A DNA stretch of 64,000 nt from Hippasteria phrygiana (GCA_037893225.1 JAZGUH010000945.1:186001-250000); one strand, 5' to 3'; positions 21,441-34,617 are shown, numbered from the stretch's first letter. Made by a program: numbers and translations. Notes: a model not told the origin generated them from the letters alone.

Positions 21441-22404
21441 AAAAAAGTACCCATACAAATGGTGTAATGATTGGCGGATACATTATTATATCGCGATATT
21501 TTCAGTCACGATTTACACAGTCATGATGATACAAGGTAAACTTCGCAATATTGTATGCAGCAGTAAGACTGGTACATGTATTTTGCATGAGAGTGTTTTT
21601 TTTTAATGACCAAGACATGACATGACCCTTGCATTTGCTGTATTGGGGGTTAATATTATAAATCTACTTTAGACAAAATGGAGCAATTTATAGACATCAG
21701 GCATTATCAGGTCGGGGAACTGGACTAGCTGACTTGCACCCATTCATGAATGTGCACAGAATTTGGGCCTAGGAGTCTTGGGCACTGATGTTCTCTTGAG
21801 AATGGTCATCGGACTGTGCCGCTCTGAAACATTGAACACGACCAGCTTTATTCAGAAGCCCCGCCCATTCCAAAAAGGTCTCCTTTTTGTCAATTCACAT
21901 CACATTTTTTTCCCTGTAAATCTTACTTGACAAATCTATTTTTGGCACTAAAAAAAAGAACAGAAAGAACGAAAAAAATTGATGACTTTCAATATTTGGT
22001 TGAGTGACAGGTTTGCAATGACCTGCACCTGTACGTTCCACATCGATGCCATGTAGCCCCTAGAGAACAGACGAGTGCAGATTGGTCTTGACTTGAAGGT
22101 CAAAGGTTCAGAAGCATGTGACATTGCATAAATAATGCAACGTTCTACACAAATTGGGAAAATGCACTGATATTTATAAGTGTCCCAGATCCTTCAAAAT
22201 CCACCAGGAGGTTTTGGAGGATTTTGATGTATTGATGACGGTCCAGCCACTGTTGCTTTACATTGGGCCTGTTGGCTCGTAAAGTACCAAGAATGTGCCA
22301 ATGGGTTTCTTCACGGTGGGGTTTTGGTAGTCAGAGTGTCCGCCGTTGGACAGATCTGTGTTCCAGAACTACATGTACATGTAACGTCTGATGTTATGAA
22401 ACTG

Positions 22405-22473
22405 ACATCTTGTGCAGAACATCTTGTGCAGAACATCTTGTGCAGAACATCTTGTGCAGAACATCTTGTGCAG
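22405..22473. repeat. 14-bp tandem repeat, about 5 units
   Basis: acatcttgtgcaga repeated 4.9 times without error, immediately before the 18-bp minisatellite. Confidence 0.95.
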
Positions 22474-22487
22474 CGATGTGAACATTG

Positions 22488-22704
22488 GTTGATTGGTCAA
22501 TAGCTGTTGAATGGTCAGTAGCTGCTGATTGGTAGTAACTTCTGATTGGTCAGTAGCTGTTGAATGGTCAGTAGCTGTTGAGTGGTCAGTAGCTGTTGCG
22601 TGGTCATAGCTGTTGCGTGGTCATAGCTGTTGCGTGGTCATAGCTGTCGAGTGTTTAACAGCTGTTGAATGGTCAATAGCTGTTGAATGGTCAATAGCTA
22701 TTGA
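22488..22704. repeat. TGGTCAATAGCTGTTGAA minisatellite
   Basis: About a dozen units of 16-19 bases with variants (tggtcagtagctgttgag, tggtcatagctgttgcg). Blocks of identical variants sit together, indicating recent local duplication. Confidence 0.95.
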
Positions 22705-23084
22705 GTTAAACACCTTTGTTCAGGATTTTGACCTGGAAAGGCACAGTGTATAGTTGATGCCTGCTGGTTGGTCAAAATCTGTCAAGATGTGGTTTCCTTG
22801 CATAATAGCTAAATTTGCACACATAGGCAATGATGGGCCTACTACGCCACAGACGTTCACTGCTAGATTCTGAAGGATTCTGGAAGTTTCTTACGTCCGA
22901 ATTATGGCAAATGCTTGTCCACCATCTATAGAAAACATACATCACTTGAACATGTTAACAAACATTTCAGCATCTAGTTTGGATCAATTTTTGTTGCCCA
23001 AAGGTCTGGGATTTGTCCGGCTCCTGTACAGTGATTCATTTGTGGTGTCTGCAAGGAAAATCGGACATAAGTAACATGAGCCAT

Positions 23085-23455
23085 TTACGAGTAATTGCAA
23101 TTTATATGAAAATTGTCCACACAAGAAATCACAATTCCTGTTTTTTTCAAAATACTGTAGTTTAAAGCATACATTTACATTAATTCAAAATACCTGGTTT
23201 GCTTTTGTGTTGCGACCATTAAATTTGTACAATTTGATATTTTAGTCTGGCGTACTTCCGAAAAAAATTGTGTAAACTTTGTTCTATTTTCCATTTTCAA
23301 TGCTTAATTTACGGCTTTATTCGAAAACCAAAAATATCTTACAAAGCTTACAATACATGTATATATTTTATTTTAGAATGGAAATCTCAATTTTCAAAAT
23401 TTCCAACTTACGTCTGATTTCACTTGCTGGTGCCACATTTGGCCAGTGGGTATCT
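23085..23455 (+). repeat. Interspersed repeat family R3, copy 2
   Basis: Same text as 6388-6745 (ttaattcaaaatacctggtt, gaccattaaatttgtacaat, ctgatttcacttgctggtgc), slightly longer at the left. Confidence 0.85.
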
Positions 23456-23805
23456 TGATTGTCTGGTTCCTGTACATGATGCACAGTCTGATAACACCGT
23501 GTTAATAGTGACTCCAAGCTTTGCCCTCATAGAACTAACATATCCAAAAAGTTGACCTGCTTTGTTTTCTGAAAAAATTTAATCCAGTTTGGCAAGTTAA
23601 ATATCTCATTTCCCCACCCGTGACTGTGTTGGATACACCACTGTACAATGTAGATACCGATTTCACAGTGTCGTGCATACCAGAAAATTGAAAATTCAAT
23701 TGATCAATTCACACATCAAGGGTTGGGCAGGCTGGGTTGGGGATATCAAATATGTGTGATGGTAAAACTATATTAAAGGAAAAGAAGCATTTAAATGTCA
23801 TTACA

Positions 23806-24040
23806 TAGAGGAATTTCACATTAGCCCCTTCTGCGCACTTCCGGGTTGAAAGCGAGAATGTCAGTGGCAAACAAAACAACGATTTTCAGCACATTCATTC
23901 ATGCATGAATTAATCGGGCCATAAAAGGAAGCGCAGGCGCACGATCAGCATAACGTTGTTTACTGTGACATTGAGATCCTCGTTTTCAAATGCGGAAGTG
24001 CGCAGATCGGCGCTAAACTCGTCGTTGTGGGATTCCTCTA
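23806..24040. mobile_element. Fold-back element with TACA duplication
   Basis: Arms of about 80-90 bases are inverted: TAGAGGAATTTCACATTAGC versus the complement of the right end ...GGGATTCCTCTA, with tgcgcacttccgggttgaaa versus ttcaaatgcggaagtgcgca. taca flanks both sides (23802-23805, 24041-24044). Its core contains tcattcatgcatga. A relative is at about 17890-18060. Confidence 0.8.
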
Positions 24041-24580
24041 TACATGTAAGTATTTTTTTATTATAGAGTACGTGTATACTGTATATCATCGTATAAACAT
24101 ACAATGTACATGTACCCTCACAGGTCCTCATTTTCCTTTTATGTAGAGCAGATTTACGCAAAGTGTCGTGCTCAAGGACACAAGCATCATAAGTTTGATT
24201 TGAGCCTGTATTTTCGGAAACTTGTCCACCCAAAGATTTAGTCTATGACCCTGACTGCTATGTTGCAATACTGATTGCGGCGTTTATAAACGTTAGTTTT
24301 AAAATTAGTGTGATGGATGCAAGAACAATATTTTTAAAGTACTCGCCTTGAGAATGTGTCATGTTTGCCAAGTGTAATTATGCAAGACAAGATCGTGCCT
24401 GCGTTTTGACAGTGTAGTAAAAGCTGTCGCAATTTGTAGAAATTAGTCCGTGTTAATTCCCGGCCTTGATAGTAATTTGAATGGGTGGGCTGCTTTGATT
24501 GATGCATATGTTGGATAAGATTTGCCCGAGATCCCATCTTATATACCTGTCATTAGTCATCTCTATGACGAGCCCCCTCT

Positions 24581-24599
24581 CCCCCCCCCCCCCCCCCCC
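24581..24599. repeat. Poly-C tract
   Basis: About 19 C in a row, preceded by ctct; a source of poly-Pro artefact frames. Confidence 0.9.
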
Positions 24600-24934
24600 A
24601 ATTTGTTTTTAAAGCTTTTGCTCATGGCTGGCTGGCTGGCTGGCTTTGAGAACTTTGACCAACATGTGACCTCTGACCTTTTGACTCCCAGGACCAGTCA
24701 CTCGACCCGGAGTGAGCCACTGTGTCCTTGGATTATTTCCGTGATTACGTTAATTTTGACATTGTTTCCACCCAAAAAATAGGCTTGATGATTGACCGTC
24801 AATATTATGCCCCAGGCTCCAGGCTTGAATAGAAAGAAATTAAGAAAGGAATTTTCGGTAATATTAAAGAGTCTATGTCGGTGATTTTTTGGCGGAGTAC
24901 CCCGAAAAATAAATGTTCAAAATGACTTGCCAAA

Positions 24935-25060
24935 TCTTGGGGGAGGTGAGTTGGTCTTACTACGGGTAGAAGTTACCCCGCCTGGGTCTATAGGTCTGAA
25001 AATTTGGATAATTTCTTTGTTGTCTGATAAAGATTTATTCTTTATTTAAAGGTAGTGTAC
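24935..25060 (+). repeat. Interspersed repeat family R4, partial
   Basis: gggggaggtgagttggtctt, gcctgggtctataggtctga, ataaagatttattctttatt; same family as 20110-20650 (reversed). Confidence 0.75.
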
Positions 25061-25886
25061 ATGATTGGTAATCCTCCAAATTTACTGTTAACGTTTTGTA
25101 GTTTTAATAAAGTTTCTTTATTTCTTTGTATTGTTATTTTTCTCCTATTTTTTTGGGAGGGGGTGGTGAGAGGAGGAGAGGGGGCAGACCTGGTTTACTT
25201 TTTCTTTGCTTTTTCTTGAATGACCCCAAAATATGGAAATTAATCCAGACAGGCTTCCTAAATCTGAACTTGGGAATATAGGTACCCGAGCCGGAAAAAA
25301 TCTGGAAAATATAAGTGGATTTCCTGATCCAATTCTCAAACCATGGACCTGTTTTTTGTGACTTCCTCTATAATTACAAAAGGCCAAAAATACCCAAATG
25401 TGTTGCCCTTAAATGGGAAAAATTGGAAGGAAGGGTCGATCGGTCGATTTTTGTTTTTGTTTCTCTCACCAGTCGTGTAACACACAAGTCATGAGGCAAA
25501 AAAATAAGGCGATATGCAAAATTGTACCGTCGTAGCTGTACATGTATTTAAAGACAATTACTTTTATTAAAACTTGTTCATTTTGTGTGGGAAAAAGAGC
25601 AGGTCATTCCATAGATTTGGGGTCCAATTTTTGTGTCCCGGCCTGTTACATTTGACTTGTATACGATTTTGCAATTCAGGACACATTCTTTAATGCCTTC
25701 TATCTCCAAGAGTGATTATGTATAGTAAAGTACCTGCCAAACGAGTAAAAAATAGTGTGAAGTCAATTTTAATGATACTTGATGGAAATTACACAGGTCA
25801 GGTGAAGGGACACCAAAAATGTCACACTTTTGGACCCGAAATTTATAGAATGACCCACTATGAAAATTTTGTTAAAAATTGTGACC

Positions 25887-25889
<3 letters not shown>

Positions 25890-25918
<29 letters not shown>
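25890..25918. repeat. Poly-C tract
   Basis: At least 29 C in a row. The poly-Pro and poly-Gly frames across it are artefacts. Confidence 0.95.
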
Positions 25919-26654
25919 TTCCCCTCCAAAAAAATCCAAACGCAACCTGACTTTTGTGACTTTTAGGGTCATTCGCAGAGGGCAACACAACTATTTTATG
26001 GGAGCCCAACTAGCAGAGCACCTCTACCTGGAGGACTGGACTGGCGCCCCGCGCCGTGCCCAGCATGACTTAGGGGTTTGTGATGTTGAGGGAGGCAGTG
26101 GGGAGGATAGAGGGGGGTTGTCGGGAGGTTAAGGGGAGTTTGATTGATCGCCAACACCTGGCGTTAGTTTCCAACTGTCAAAGCAATCCGTCACTTTCGG
26201 GACTGACTCTGACAGAAGAATAGCATTGAACTGGTTTCGCAAAATGTCAGCCTGCAACAGTTGAGCACTCGTGCGGCCTTGAAAGTCAAACCAGTGCACT
26301 GTCCTTTTTCTTCTCAGTCTGGGGGCGGAGTAGGACAGGATAACCTTGTTTAAAAACAAAGCGCGGAAATCATTATGGCAATGTGGTTCGGGGAGAAGAA
26401 CAAGGCCAAAATGTAAGAATGTACCCTAAAGCCCTTGGAGTTAAAAGCGCATCATCTATTTATACATGTACAAAGTAGGTATGTGGGACTGGCCTTTGGG
26501 GGAGTGCGTGAACCTTTCAACTGTGACAAACAGGTACATGTGTATCTTGAACATGTTGTCATAAACATCCCACCTTGGATGCATTTAATGTACTTGCCTC
26601 CCCTTTCCCCCTGTTGACCTTTTGGTTGGCCCATATGATGTACATGTGCGCTAT

Positions 26655-26860
26655 AGAGGAATCCGACTCCGCCTGGGTCTATATTGGTCTGAAAATTGGG
26701 ATAATTTCTTTGGTATTCATTGAAGATTCATCCTCTATTTAGACCTAGACCCAGGAAATCCGTAAGGGTGGTAGGGCTGGCAACCACAAATGTGGCCAAC
26801 CCCCACCGCCTTGTATTGGGCAGCTTCAAAAAAAAAATATAAAAAAAATAGATGCCTGTC
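26655..26860 (+). repeat. Interspersed repeat family R4, copy 3
   Basis: cgcctgggtctatattggtc, tgaaaattgggataatttct, atccgtaagggtggtagggc; then ccttgtattgggcagcttca, also found near 30150 and close to tails of type C LINEs. Confidence 0.75.
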
Positions 26861-27448
26861 TGTTTACGAACAGAACATAGGGCTTTTCCGAATTTTGTTA
26901 ATACGTCATTTCAAATTTTGCATGCTAGTGACAATATTTACCTATCCACCAAGTTTCATGGCCCCGCAATCGGACCTACCCTTATATGTGTTTAAAGGAA
27001 ATCATGCTTTTGATGACATCATCATGACATCACACATTTCGCACATTTATTTTTAAATATATACATTAACCTAACAAACCTATTACAAAAAGAATTTGAA
27101 ATTTAGCATGTTCTGATCAAGAGATATGGCTTAAAGGTTCAAAAGCTTAAAAATTACTATAAAATGATATGTTGACATCATCAATTTTCATCCATAACAA
27201 AATCCTGGCCTACCTGCATACCAAGATTGAACTCAATCGGACGTTTCTCTAGATATAGGATCTTAAAGTGTGCACCTTTAAGATGACGTCACGTGACCCA
27301 GTCTTTGTGATGAAACATTGTTGTCATTGTTCAGACTCTATGTAACTACCGCATTGGAACAGCCAGAACTGTAGTAGTGTAAGGCTCATTCAACCATGGA
27401 CTCGGATTCCCAAATAAGGGTCCAGCTTCATGCTGCAGATGAACAATA

Positions 27449-27945
27449 ACCTCCTGATGCTATCCTTTACCTTTACTCTCTGGTGCTTCTGTTTGTCATT
27501 TGACTTTATTACAGAAGCGCTTTGTTAATCTTGTTGAAGAGTTGGGCTTATCCTCACAATCACTCTCTCACCGGATATCTGTTGTTACTCTGAGTCTGTT
27601 CTACAGATACTTTCACTGTAAATGTTCCACTGGCTTGTTCAGCTTGGTTCCTCCAGTTAGGGTGTTTGAGCATAAAGCTCAGCTTTCCGCCGGCACCTGT
27701 TCCCACCAATATACTCTAGCTGTACCTAGATGTAGAACAAAAAGCTGTGCCAATAGCTTCCCTAGTTCTGTAGCTCTATGGGATTTTTTGCCTGGTGCAT
27801 GTTTCCCTTCATCTTACGATCTTTCTTGCTTCAAGAGGAATATTAATTCCTACATGTACCTCTTGTATCTTATGATTCTTTATCTTTTTTTGTAGCTCTA
27901 CCTCAAATGGATTTTAGCCTTGTTCAGGGCAAAATTGCATAAAAA
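27449..27945 (+). mobile_element. Jockey/CR1-like LINE 3' end (type B)
   Basis: One frame reads SSQSLSHRISVVTLSLFYRY, then TCSHQYTLAVPRCRTKSCAN, GACFPSSYDLSCFKRNINSY. It starts at tcctgatgctatcctttacc as in the sister copy. 5'-truncated. Confidence 0.85.
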
Positions 27946-28261
27946 AGCGAAGGACCTGCACTAATAATTGAAGCTATTTTATGTTTCGACTGGCAAAATT
28001 AAGTTTGGCTCTAGTTATGTGGAGAACTGCATGTACATGTATGATTGGTCTGTTAAATTTTCCAGCCAACCTTGAACCATCATCCATATCATAGAGAGTC
28101 CATCAGCAATAAGCACAGGAAGGCAGATACATGTATGTATTCGAGTCCATCACAAGTCCCTGTAAGTCCCTGCAAGTCCATCACAAGCCCTCCAGTCCTA
28201 ATCCCAATCACAAGCTATTCAAATGAGCTTTGACAAAGGCATTCCTTTGTCATTGTTCATC

Positions 28262-28336
28262 CAGTTACTTGTGACCGGCTTTATGAAAGGACTTCTGACT
28301 GGACTTGCGAAAGGACTTGTGAAAGGACTTGCAGGA
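28262..28336. repeat. GAAAGGACTTGYG short tandem repeat
   Basis: Four imperfect units of about 14 bases (gaaaggacttctgactg, cgaaaggacttgtgaaagga). A related cacaagtccctg text lies inverted at 28145-28190. Confidence 0.7.
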
Positions 28337-29293
28337 ATACAACTCTGCAGGAAGGAGCATGCTAACTTTAAAAGCACAATTTGCTGAAAATAGGATGCAA
28401 TAGAAATCTCCATCACACGCAAGTATGAGCACATCTTGGCCACGATTTAGTGCTAAGGTTTGCACAACTTTTCCACTGACACTGAAGCATCACTACGAAG
28501 TTGGTCCCGGATAAGGACTTATTGAACCATCAAGGGTTTTCTCTCACATTTTGGCCATGTTTATCAGAATGAAGTATGCTCTGAAGAATGCCCTATGAGA
28601 AACTATAATAATTACAAAACTCCCCTGAAGATTAATTTTCAAGGATCTTGTTGCATGTTGAAAACTTGAAACTGTTTCATGTTTGGGAAGAATAGGAAAT
28701 AAAAAGTAGTGCCTTAAGTTCTCACAACTGACAAACGAGTACAATTTTGTTCCTGCCTCTTAGGATGTTATTGATAAAGGTTGTGATTAATTCTTCCGGG
28801 CCCCAGATTGCTTCAGACACTGCGTTTGAAGTTTCTGGGTCTCCTGGCACAGAGGGAAACCCCAATCACTGCCTACCGTGTACCCCCTCACCGATTCCTG
28901 GGGACAGGTGCTTGATGCAGGGGTGTAAGGATACCAGGCAGTTTGTCAAGTAAACTCTTGCAGGAAGCCACCAATTTTCTTGACAAAAGGAGCTGTCTAG
29001 TAGCACAAGAACAGAGATGTTGAACTTATCAAAAGCAAAATATAGATCCTTTACATGTGACTCTATAGATCGCCTTATGCCCAAAGTGTTATGTGCTATA
29101 GGTCTATTGAAAATGCCAAGTTTATAAAATTCTAGCATGCTATTGCTAACTTGGAGAGGTTGTTGGATTGCAGCAGTTCACAGAGAAAACTGGCCACTGT
29201 CTGAATACACATTTGTAGGGAATGTCTGAATTCAGAATCTTGTAAACAAGTAATTCATCCTGCCAAAATATTCGTGATGAGCATCGCACCATT

Positions 29294-29594
29294 TTAACCT
29301 CTTGAATACGGACGATGGTCATAGCCACGGTTTGAAAAAGACCACCTAGCCGATTGCATTTCTACGCGTACTAAATACATTCATGTTTCAACTGTATGGT
29401 TGTTGAATGGGAGTGTAAAAAATAGATGGAGCTTTTTGAAAAAAAGCTTTCATTCACACGGAAGGGGGGGGGCTCCATGTGCAATGAATACAATGTAGGA
29501 CCACTTTATTCCTATTGTTTGAGTTTATGCCTGGCTGCACAGCCCGTTCTTGGCATACCAGCACCCCATCAATAACAGCCAGATGCATGGTTAA
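29294..29594. mobile_element. TTAA-family element, full length
   Basis: TTAA-CCTCTTGAATACGGACGA ... AACAGCCAGATGCATGG-TTAA, 301 bases, with all family landmarks (agaccacctagccga, ttgttgaatgggagtg, cattcacacggaaggg, cataccagcaccccatcaat). Confidence 0.88.
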
Positions 29595-29929
29595 AGGCTT
29601 TCATAGTTTGCTTGGTAAGGGTAAACCTGCTATACTGTATACTTGCAGATACAGATACATGTACATGTACATGTACATGTGTCTGGGTGTTGTAGTCCGA
29701 TAGATGTTCAAGATCAATGGTTCGCATGTGAATACTGCAGGGTTCTCCACAAAAAAATGCTTTTTTAATATAGATCTGATCTGCTCACTGCATTCAACCT
29801 CAACAAATATGTGTCTCTCTGATCGCCTTGGTGGTTGTTGAATGAGTAGGGAAATGTAGTTGAAGAGTCTGTCAGTTTTGTTTTAATTGTTTAGGATTGC
29901 TCCAAAGCAGTCCACACATGGTACTGGTA

Positions 29930-30165
29930 GCATGTGGGGGGAGGTGAGTTGGACTCACCTACGGTGGTATAGTTACCCTAAGTAGGTCAATGGGCCTGGA
30001 AATTGGGATCATTTCTCTGAATTTCTCTATTTATATCTGGACACAGGAAAACCGTAAGGGTGGTAGGGTTGGCAATTCAAAATGTCGCCGACCCTACCAC
30101 CTCTAATCGTAACCCTTTTCGTAGAGCAGCTTTTAAAAGCCTTGTATTGGGTGATTTCAGTAATA
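29930..30165 (+). repeat. Interspersed repeat family R4, copy 4
   Basis: gggggaggtgagttggactc, ggaaattgggatcatttctc, gaaaaccgtaagggtggtag, ccttgtattgggtgatttca. Confidence 0.75.
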
Positions 30166-30804
30166 ACAAAAATGTAGATGTAGCGCTGTCTGTTCACGTG
30201 GGTGAAAAGGTCTTCATGTGTATTCCTGCACCAAGTTCGTATTTTGCAGATAGTACATGGTACTGGTGTCGAGTAGTACTAGAAATTTTGGGTACGTTGT
30301 ACATGTATTTGCACCATGTCTAGCGCTTTGTGCATTCTTTACATGCAAATGAGCACATGCGGTCAGTACAGATAGACACAGACGGCATGTGTTGTTGATG
30401 AGCACGATTTCAAATGTGGAGGCGTCATGTGACATGTGCACACCATTTCTTGTGGTTTATTGTTGAGATCTTTGGAATTCCAGTAGTCAGGCAGGCGGGC
30501 AAGGCAGGAAGCCAACCTAAAGCCAACCTAAAGCCCAACACAACATGTGTTGTGGGATTTAGCCCACTTGTCCACCAAGACTTGCTTACTTCGTTTAATA
30601 TTCAAAACAGACTTATGTTGTTATTAGCCCATTCGTAAATCAGAGATTCCTAGAAAAGTTCCAAGACACTAATCGCTGTACACGCCACAGTGCTGTTAAG
30701 TGAGAATCAGGGTGGAAATCAAAGTTGGTAGAGAAAAATGCCAGGGAGTTTTTTTCTGGGAAACCTCAAAGATCTTATTTTTATAGGTACATGTGATCAC
30801 CCAA

Positions 30805-31120
30805 CAAAAGGCCTAAAGGCCACTCAAGGTGTGGGCTACAAAAGACAGACAGAAATTACAGGGATAAAAAGGTATCACTTGAATTGTGAAAGATTATTGG
30901 TGGAAGGGAAGCAGGTTACAGGTACATGTAAGGAGTTCCAAAGAGAGGCAGCACAAGGGGAAAAACTTGAAGAGTATCTCACATGTAGCCTTTGGAACAA
31001 CAGTGAAAGGATGTGTTGAGACAGCCAGGCAAGTAGAGTGCCTGAAAGTTTGGACAGGGGAACTAATGATGAAAGGCCTCCGGAACACCTTCCATGATTG
31101 TTCAGTAGGAGTTGATGTGA
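30805..31120 (-). mobile_element. Jockey/CR1-like LINE 3' end (type C)
   Basis: Minus-strand text GRCSGGLSSLVPLSKLSGTL, CAASLWNSLHVPVTCFPSTN and NLSQFK, with tail caccttgagtggcctttagg. Shares the nucleotide sequence of 38355-38660 and 60205-60530. 5'-truncated and frame-broken. Confidence 0.85.
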
Positions 31121-32044
31121 TATCAGAAATCCCCCAACAATATTACACACTCGTGGTCGTATTCCCCACAGGGACAAAAACCATTCTATCAACCTGACTG
31201 CCAAGGATTATGCCTAAATCCTTGAGCTTTGTATCCTTCGGAGAAAAAGGTGCTCTGAAGATTAGGTCCTGTATTATCATGTTATCACAGTATTCTGTGG
31301 GTTTGTTAACTGTGAAGTACATGTACATATAACGTCTTCAATCAGAGTTGTGAATTCCTAAAACTCGGATGTTTCTGCGGTTGGGAATAAGCAGAAAATA
31401 GCAGGGAGGTTTTGAAAAGTTACACTTGCTCAGTTGAGTCGGCAGGATTGTGTTTGATTGGTTGTGGAAATAAGTCGGATCTCTGCAAGGGTCTGATGTT
31501 TGGTGGTTTATTACGACTTCTTAAAGACGTCGAGATCTGTAAGGGATGCCATCGCTATTGAGTGTTTGCAGTGGCTGCAGAAATCTCAATGTTGGCAAAA
31601 TGCACACAGTGCAAAATTGAACAAGACACGTGCTTGGTTACCGCAGAGGTTGACAAATTGTTGCTGTTTGAACTTGCCCCACAGCCCCTTAGCAACCAGA
31701 GAATTTAAACAGAATTTGTGCAGAGTTCTGCAAACTGAATGCAGAGTCAAGTAGTTGAAGTCTAGCTTATTTAAGCAAGGGTAACTAAACATGCTGTCCT
31801 GATACACTACATGTATGTGCTTAGTGCAGCAGAGAAGATACATGTAGCAGTCTCAATATCTTAGACGAATCCTGTCATTCCTCATTGAATGAGGTCTTGG
31901 GCAGGCTTGTGTTTCTTTTACAATTTTACAATACGTGTCATTTAATAACATTTGAAAGCATGGTTGCCCTTAAATGTTTGACGAAATAGAGCAGATGCCT
32001 TGATATTCAAGTACAACATGCGCCTGTGCAGATGTACTGTATTA

Positions 32045-32215
32045 CATTCAAGGACAATAGAAGAAAGAAAATACAAAGGAATCTTTCTTGTCCTCGGGAG
32101 TCGGTCTTTTGTTAAAATCGGTCCTCGGACGTAAAAATACGTGCTTAGTCTACGGGAGTATTTTTTAAGTAAAGGAACAACAGGAAACACAAAGCATTGT
32201 CCTCAGTAGTATAGG
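32045..32215. mobile_element. Small inverted-repeat element, copy 2
   Basis: Matches 9436-9603: agaaagaaaatacaaaggaa, atcggtcctcggacgt, acaggaaacacaaagcattg, tcctcagtagtat. The left end is more decayed. Confidence 0.7.
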
Positions 32216-32905
32216 ATAACACGACTGTGTGTTTAGTATTGGTGTGCGTATATACGCACATGTGTGCAACTTGCTGAACTAAAATGCACGTCCTGGTGTA
32301 ATTAAACGCGCGTGCATGGATGCGTGTATTGACGTTCTACTGGACGGATTTAAGGAATGCAATATAGCATGGATGGTAAACCCAGAAAAACAGTCTGAAC
32401 TGATTGAAAACATTTTATGACCCGCTCTACAAAAAGGGGTATTATGTCCATCTATGTGAAGCGGGCGAAAAAAATCTTCACATTTTTTGTGGTTTATTGG
32501 CTTCTGTTACATCTATATTTTCATAATTTATTTTCAGAGACATTTAATTTTGATGAATAAAGATAAAAATGTTGATACAAATTACTTCTATCTTATTTCT
32601 TTGCACTTTTTGTGTTTAAAGGCCTATATCTCTAAATGCACTAATGTTAAATTGGAAAATAAGATTATACAAATGTCAAGATACATGTATCTCGAACACA
32701 AAATGCCACATGGGTCAAACCTACACCAAATTAAAGCTTAGGATGTGACAAATCCAACTATGTATATAACTCATTTTTCAAATTGCGCGACACAATACCC
32801 CTTTTTGCGGAGCTGGTTACATTGGGGAAAGTATGACTTCAAGGTTTGGGTGAGTTTTGGCGATGGCCAAGGTGTAAAACTAGCCTTGAAGTGGAGCAAT
32901 TTTTT

Positions 32906-33209
32906 TTAGCCTCTTGAATGTGGACGTGATTTGAAAAATTGCCGCGATTTGAAAAAGACCATCTAGCTGCGCATACTCAATCCATTCATGTTTCAACTTT
33001 TTTGTTCTTGAATGGGCGCGTATGAATAGATGGAGCTTTTTTAAACAAAGCTTTCATATTCACAAGAAAGGGTGGTCTCCAATTCTTGCGATGAATAGGA
33101 CCACTCTATTCAGTGTAGTGCCTATTGTTTGCAGTAATACACTTGGCTGCACAGCCCTTCTCTTGGCATACCAGCACCCCATCAATAACAGCCAGACACA
33201 AGGGGTTAA
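32906..33209. mobile_element. TTAA-family element, full length
   Basis: Left end TTAg-CCTCTTGAATGTGGACG, right end GCCAGACACAAGGGG-TTAA; internal landmarks as in the other copies. One target copy has mutated (TTAG). Confidence 0.85.
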
Positions 33210-33704
33210 AGTGCCTGTAAGTTTGTCTTGAAAAAAAGTAAGTGGATGATTGATCACTCAGTCAATATGCTTTTGTCAAATGTTATTTCCTTTAATGGTC
33301 AAGAGCCTGAGGTTGTCAATCATTGCAAAATACATGCCAGGCTGATTTTCTGTAAAAAAAAGTGTGACAACCTTTGTCCCAATCATGAGCTGCCCTGCAT
33401 TAGGCAGGAGGAAGTTATCAACATGTGGATAATGTCTGCGTATTGCCGAGGACCCCCGTCGGTGTTGAATTGGAGGAGTGAAAGTGACTTAGACACTCCT
33501 CACTCATCCCCCGACTAGTATTGGGCGACATGCACTTTTCTGGAGTCGACGAGTCGCAGCTGAAAAGTCACGACTTCGACTAATTAGTCGTCGACTTTTG
33601 GCTGATTAATTTTGGAAATTGGTTTGACACCAACATCATTGATAGAAACAATGCATACAGAGCTGCCAATCTATTCAAACTCAATTCCGTATTAGTATTT
33701 TGTG

Positions 33705-33830
33705 GAAGTGCTGTGGCCTAGTGGTTTGGCACATTTAATTCAAAGTCTGTGGGTAATTCTGCAGGTTGTGGGTTCGAGCCCAGTCCTGGGCTATAGCACT
33801 TCTAAGCTTAATATGGGTAGAGGCATTATT
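33705..33830 (+). mobile_element. tRNA-derived SINE-like copy (type S2)
   Basis: A-box-like gtggcctagtggtttggc and B box gggttcgagccc about 60 bases apart. Not foldable into a complete tRNA. Confidence 0.6.
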
Positions 33831-34490
33831 ATTGCCTTGCAGTGGACTACATGTAGTTACCCATCCCGACCCTATTCATTCTGTGAAGAGATTAGCTCGT
33901 CTTGTTTCAGTGTGAGGGGCTGGTTCTTCCACTCTGTAGCCCACACCTCGAGTGCCCTGTAAGCTAGGGCTTGTGATGGGCGATTTGCATAAAAAAAGAA
34001 AATCAGTATTTTGCTCAGAAAAGCCGTATTTTTCATGAAAATTTAAACTTTACCTGAAAATCAGATTTTTTGCACAGCATCCTACATACATTGTAGTCCG
34101 CACTGCTGAAATGGCAATAAGTACCTTAACTAACACGTTGAAAACAAATGGAATTATCCACACAGCCGTTAATCGCACACTCGACCACTTCTTGTTGCAA
34201 TTTGTGAAAAGTTTTGATTGAAATAGATGCTTATCCTTGTTGATCCAATTCTTTGTTGGTTATTGGCAGGATTTTATGAAGAAATCTTGTTGAAAACCCT
34301 AGCTGGCGATCATGAGCGAGTTCGATCAAGGACCAATGGTTAACTGGTGGTTGGTTCATGACGTACGTAACGCATGAGCACTGAAGTTGAAGCGCGAATG
34401 ACTCTAGTCGAACTATTGTCATGTCAACGCGCCCATGAGAAATAATGAACCAATACACGCGCATTATGCAGGCCCGTCACCAGCTCCAGG

Positions 34491-34494
<4 letters not shown>

Positions 34495-34524
<30 letters not shown>
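34495..34524. repeat. Poly-G tract
   Basis: About 30 G in a row; a second tract of about 24 G lies at 34594-34617. The Pro- and Gly-rich frames here are artefacts. Confidence 0.95.
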
Positions 34525-34526
<2 letters not shown>

Positions 34527-34593
34527 ACAGTGCTTGATAGGGGAGCCACATCACAAGAAAAAAAACACAACTTTATGCTTATGGTTTGACAGA

Positions 34594-34617
34594 TGGGGGG
34601 GGGGGGGGGGGGGGGGG
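34594..34617. repeat. Poly-G tract
   Basis: About 24 G in a row, 70 bases after the previous tract. Confidence 0.95.

Noticed and set aside
22405..22704. CRISPR-like regular repeats
   Set aside because: Units are contiguous tandem repeats without unique spacers, in an animal genome.
25712..26132. Proline- and glycine-rich frames
   Set aside because: Caused by a run of about 29 C; the same holds for 7229-7665, 7701-8049, 24522-24782, 34424-34687 and 43092-43389.
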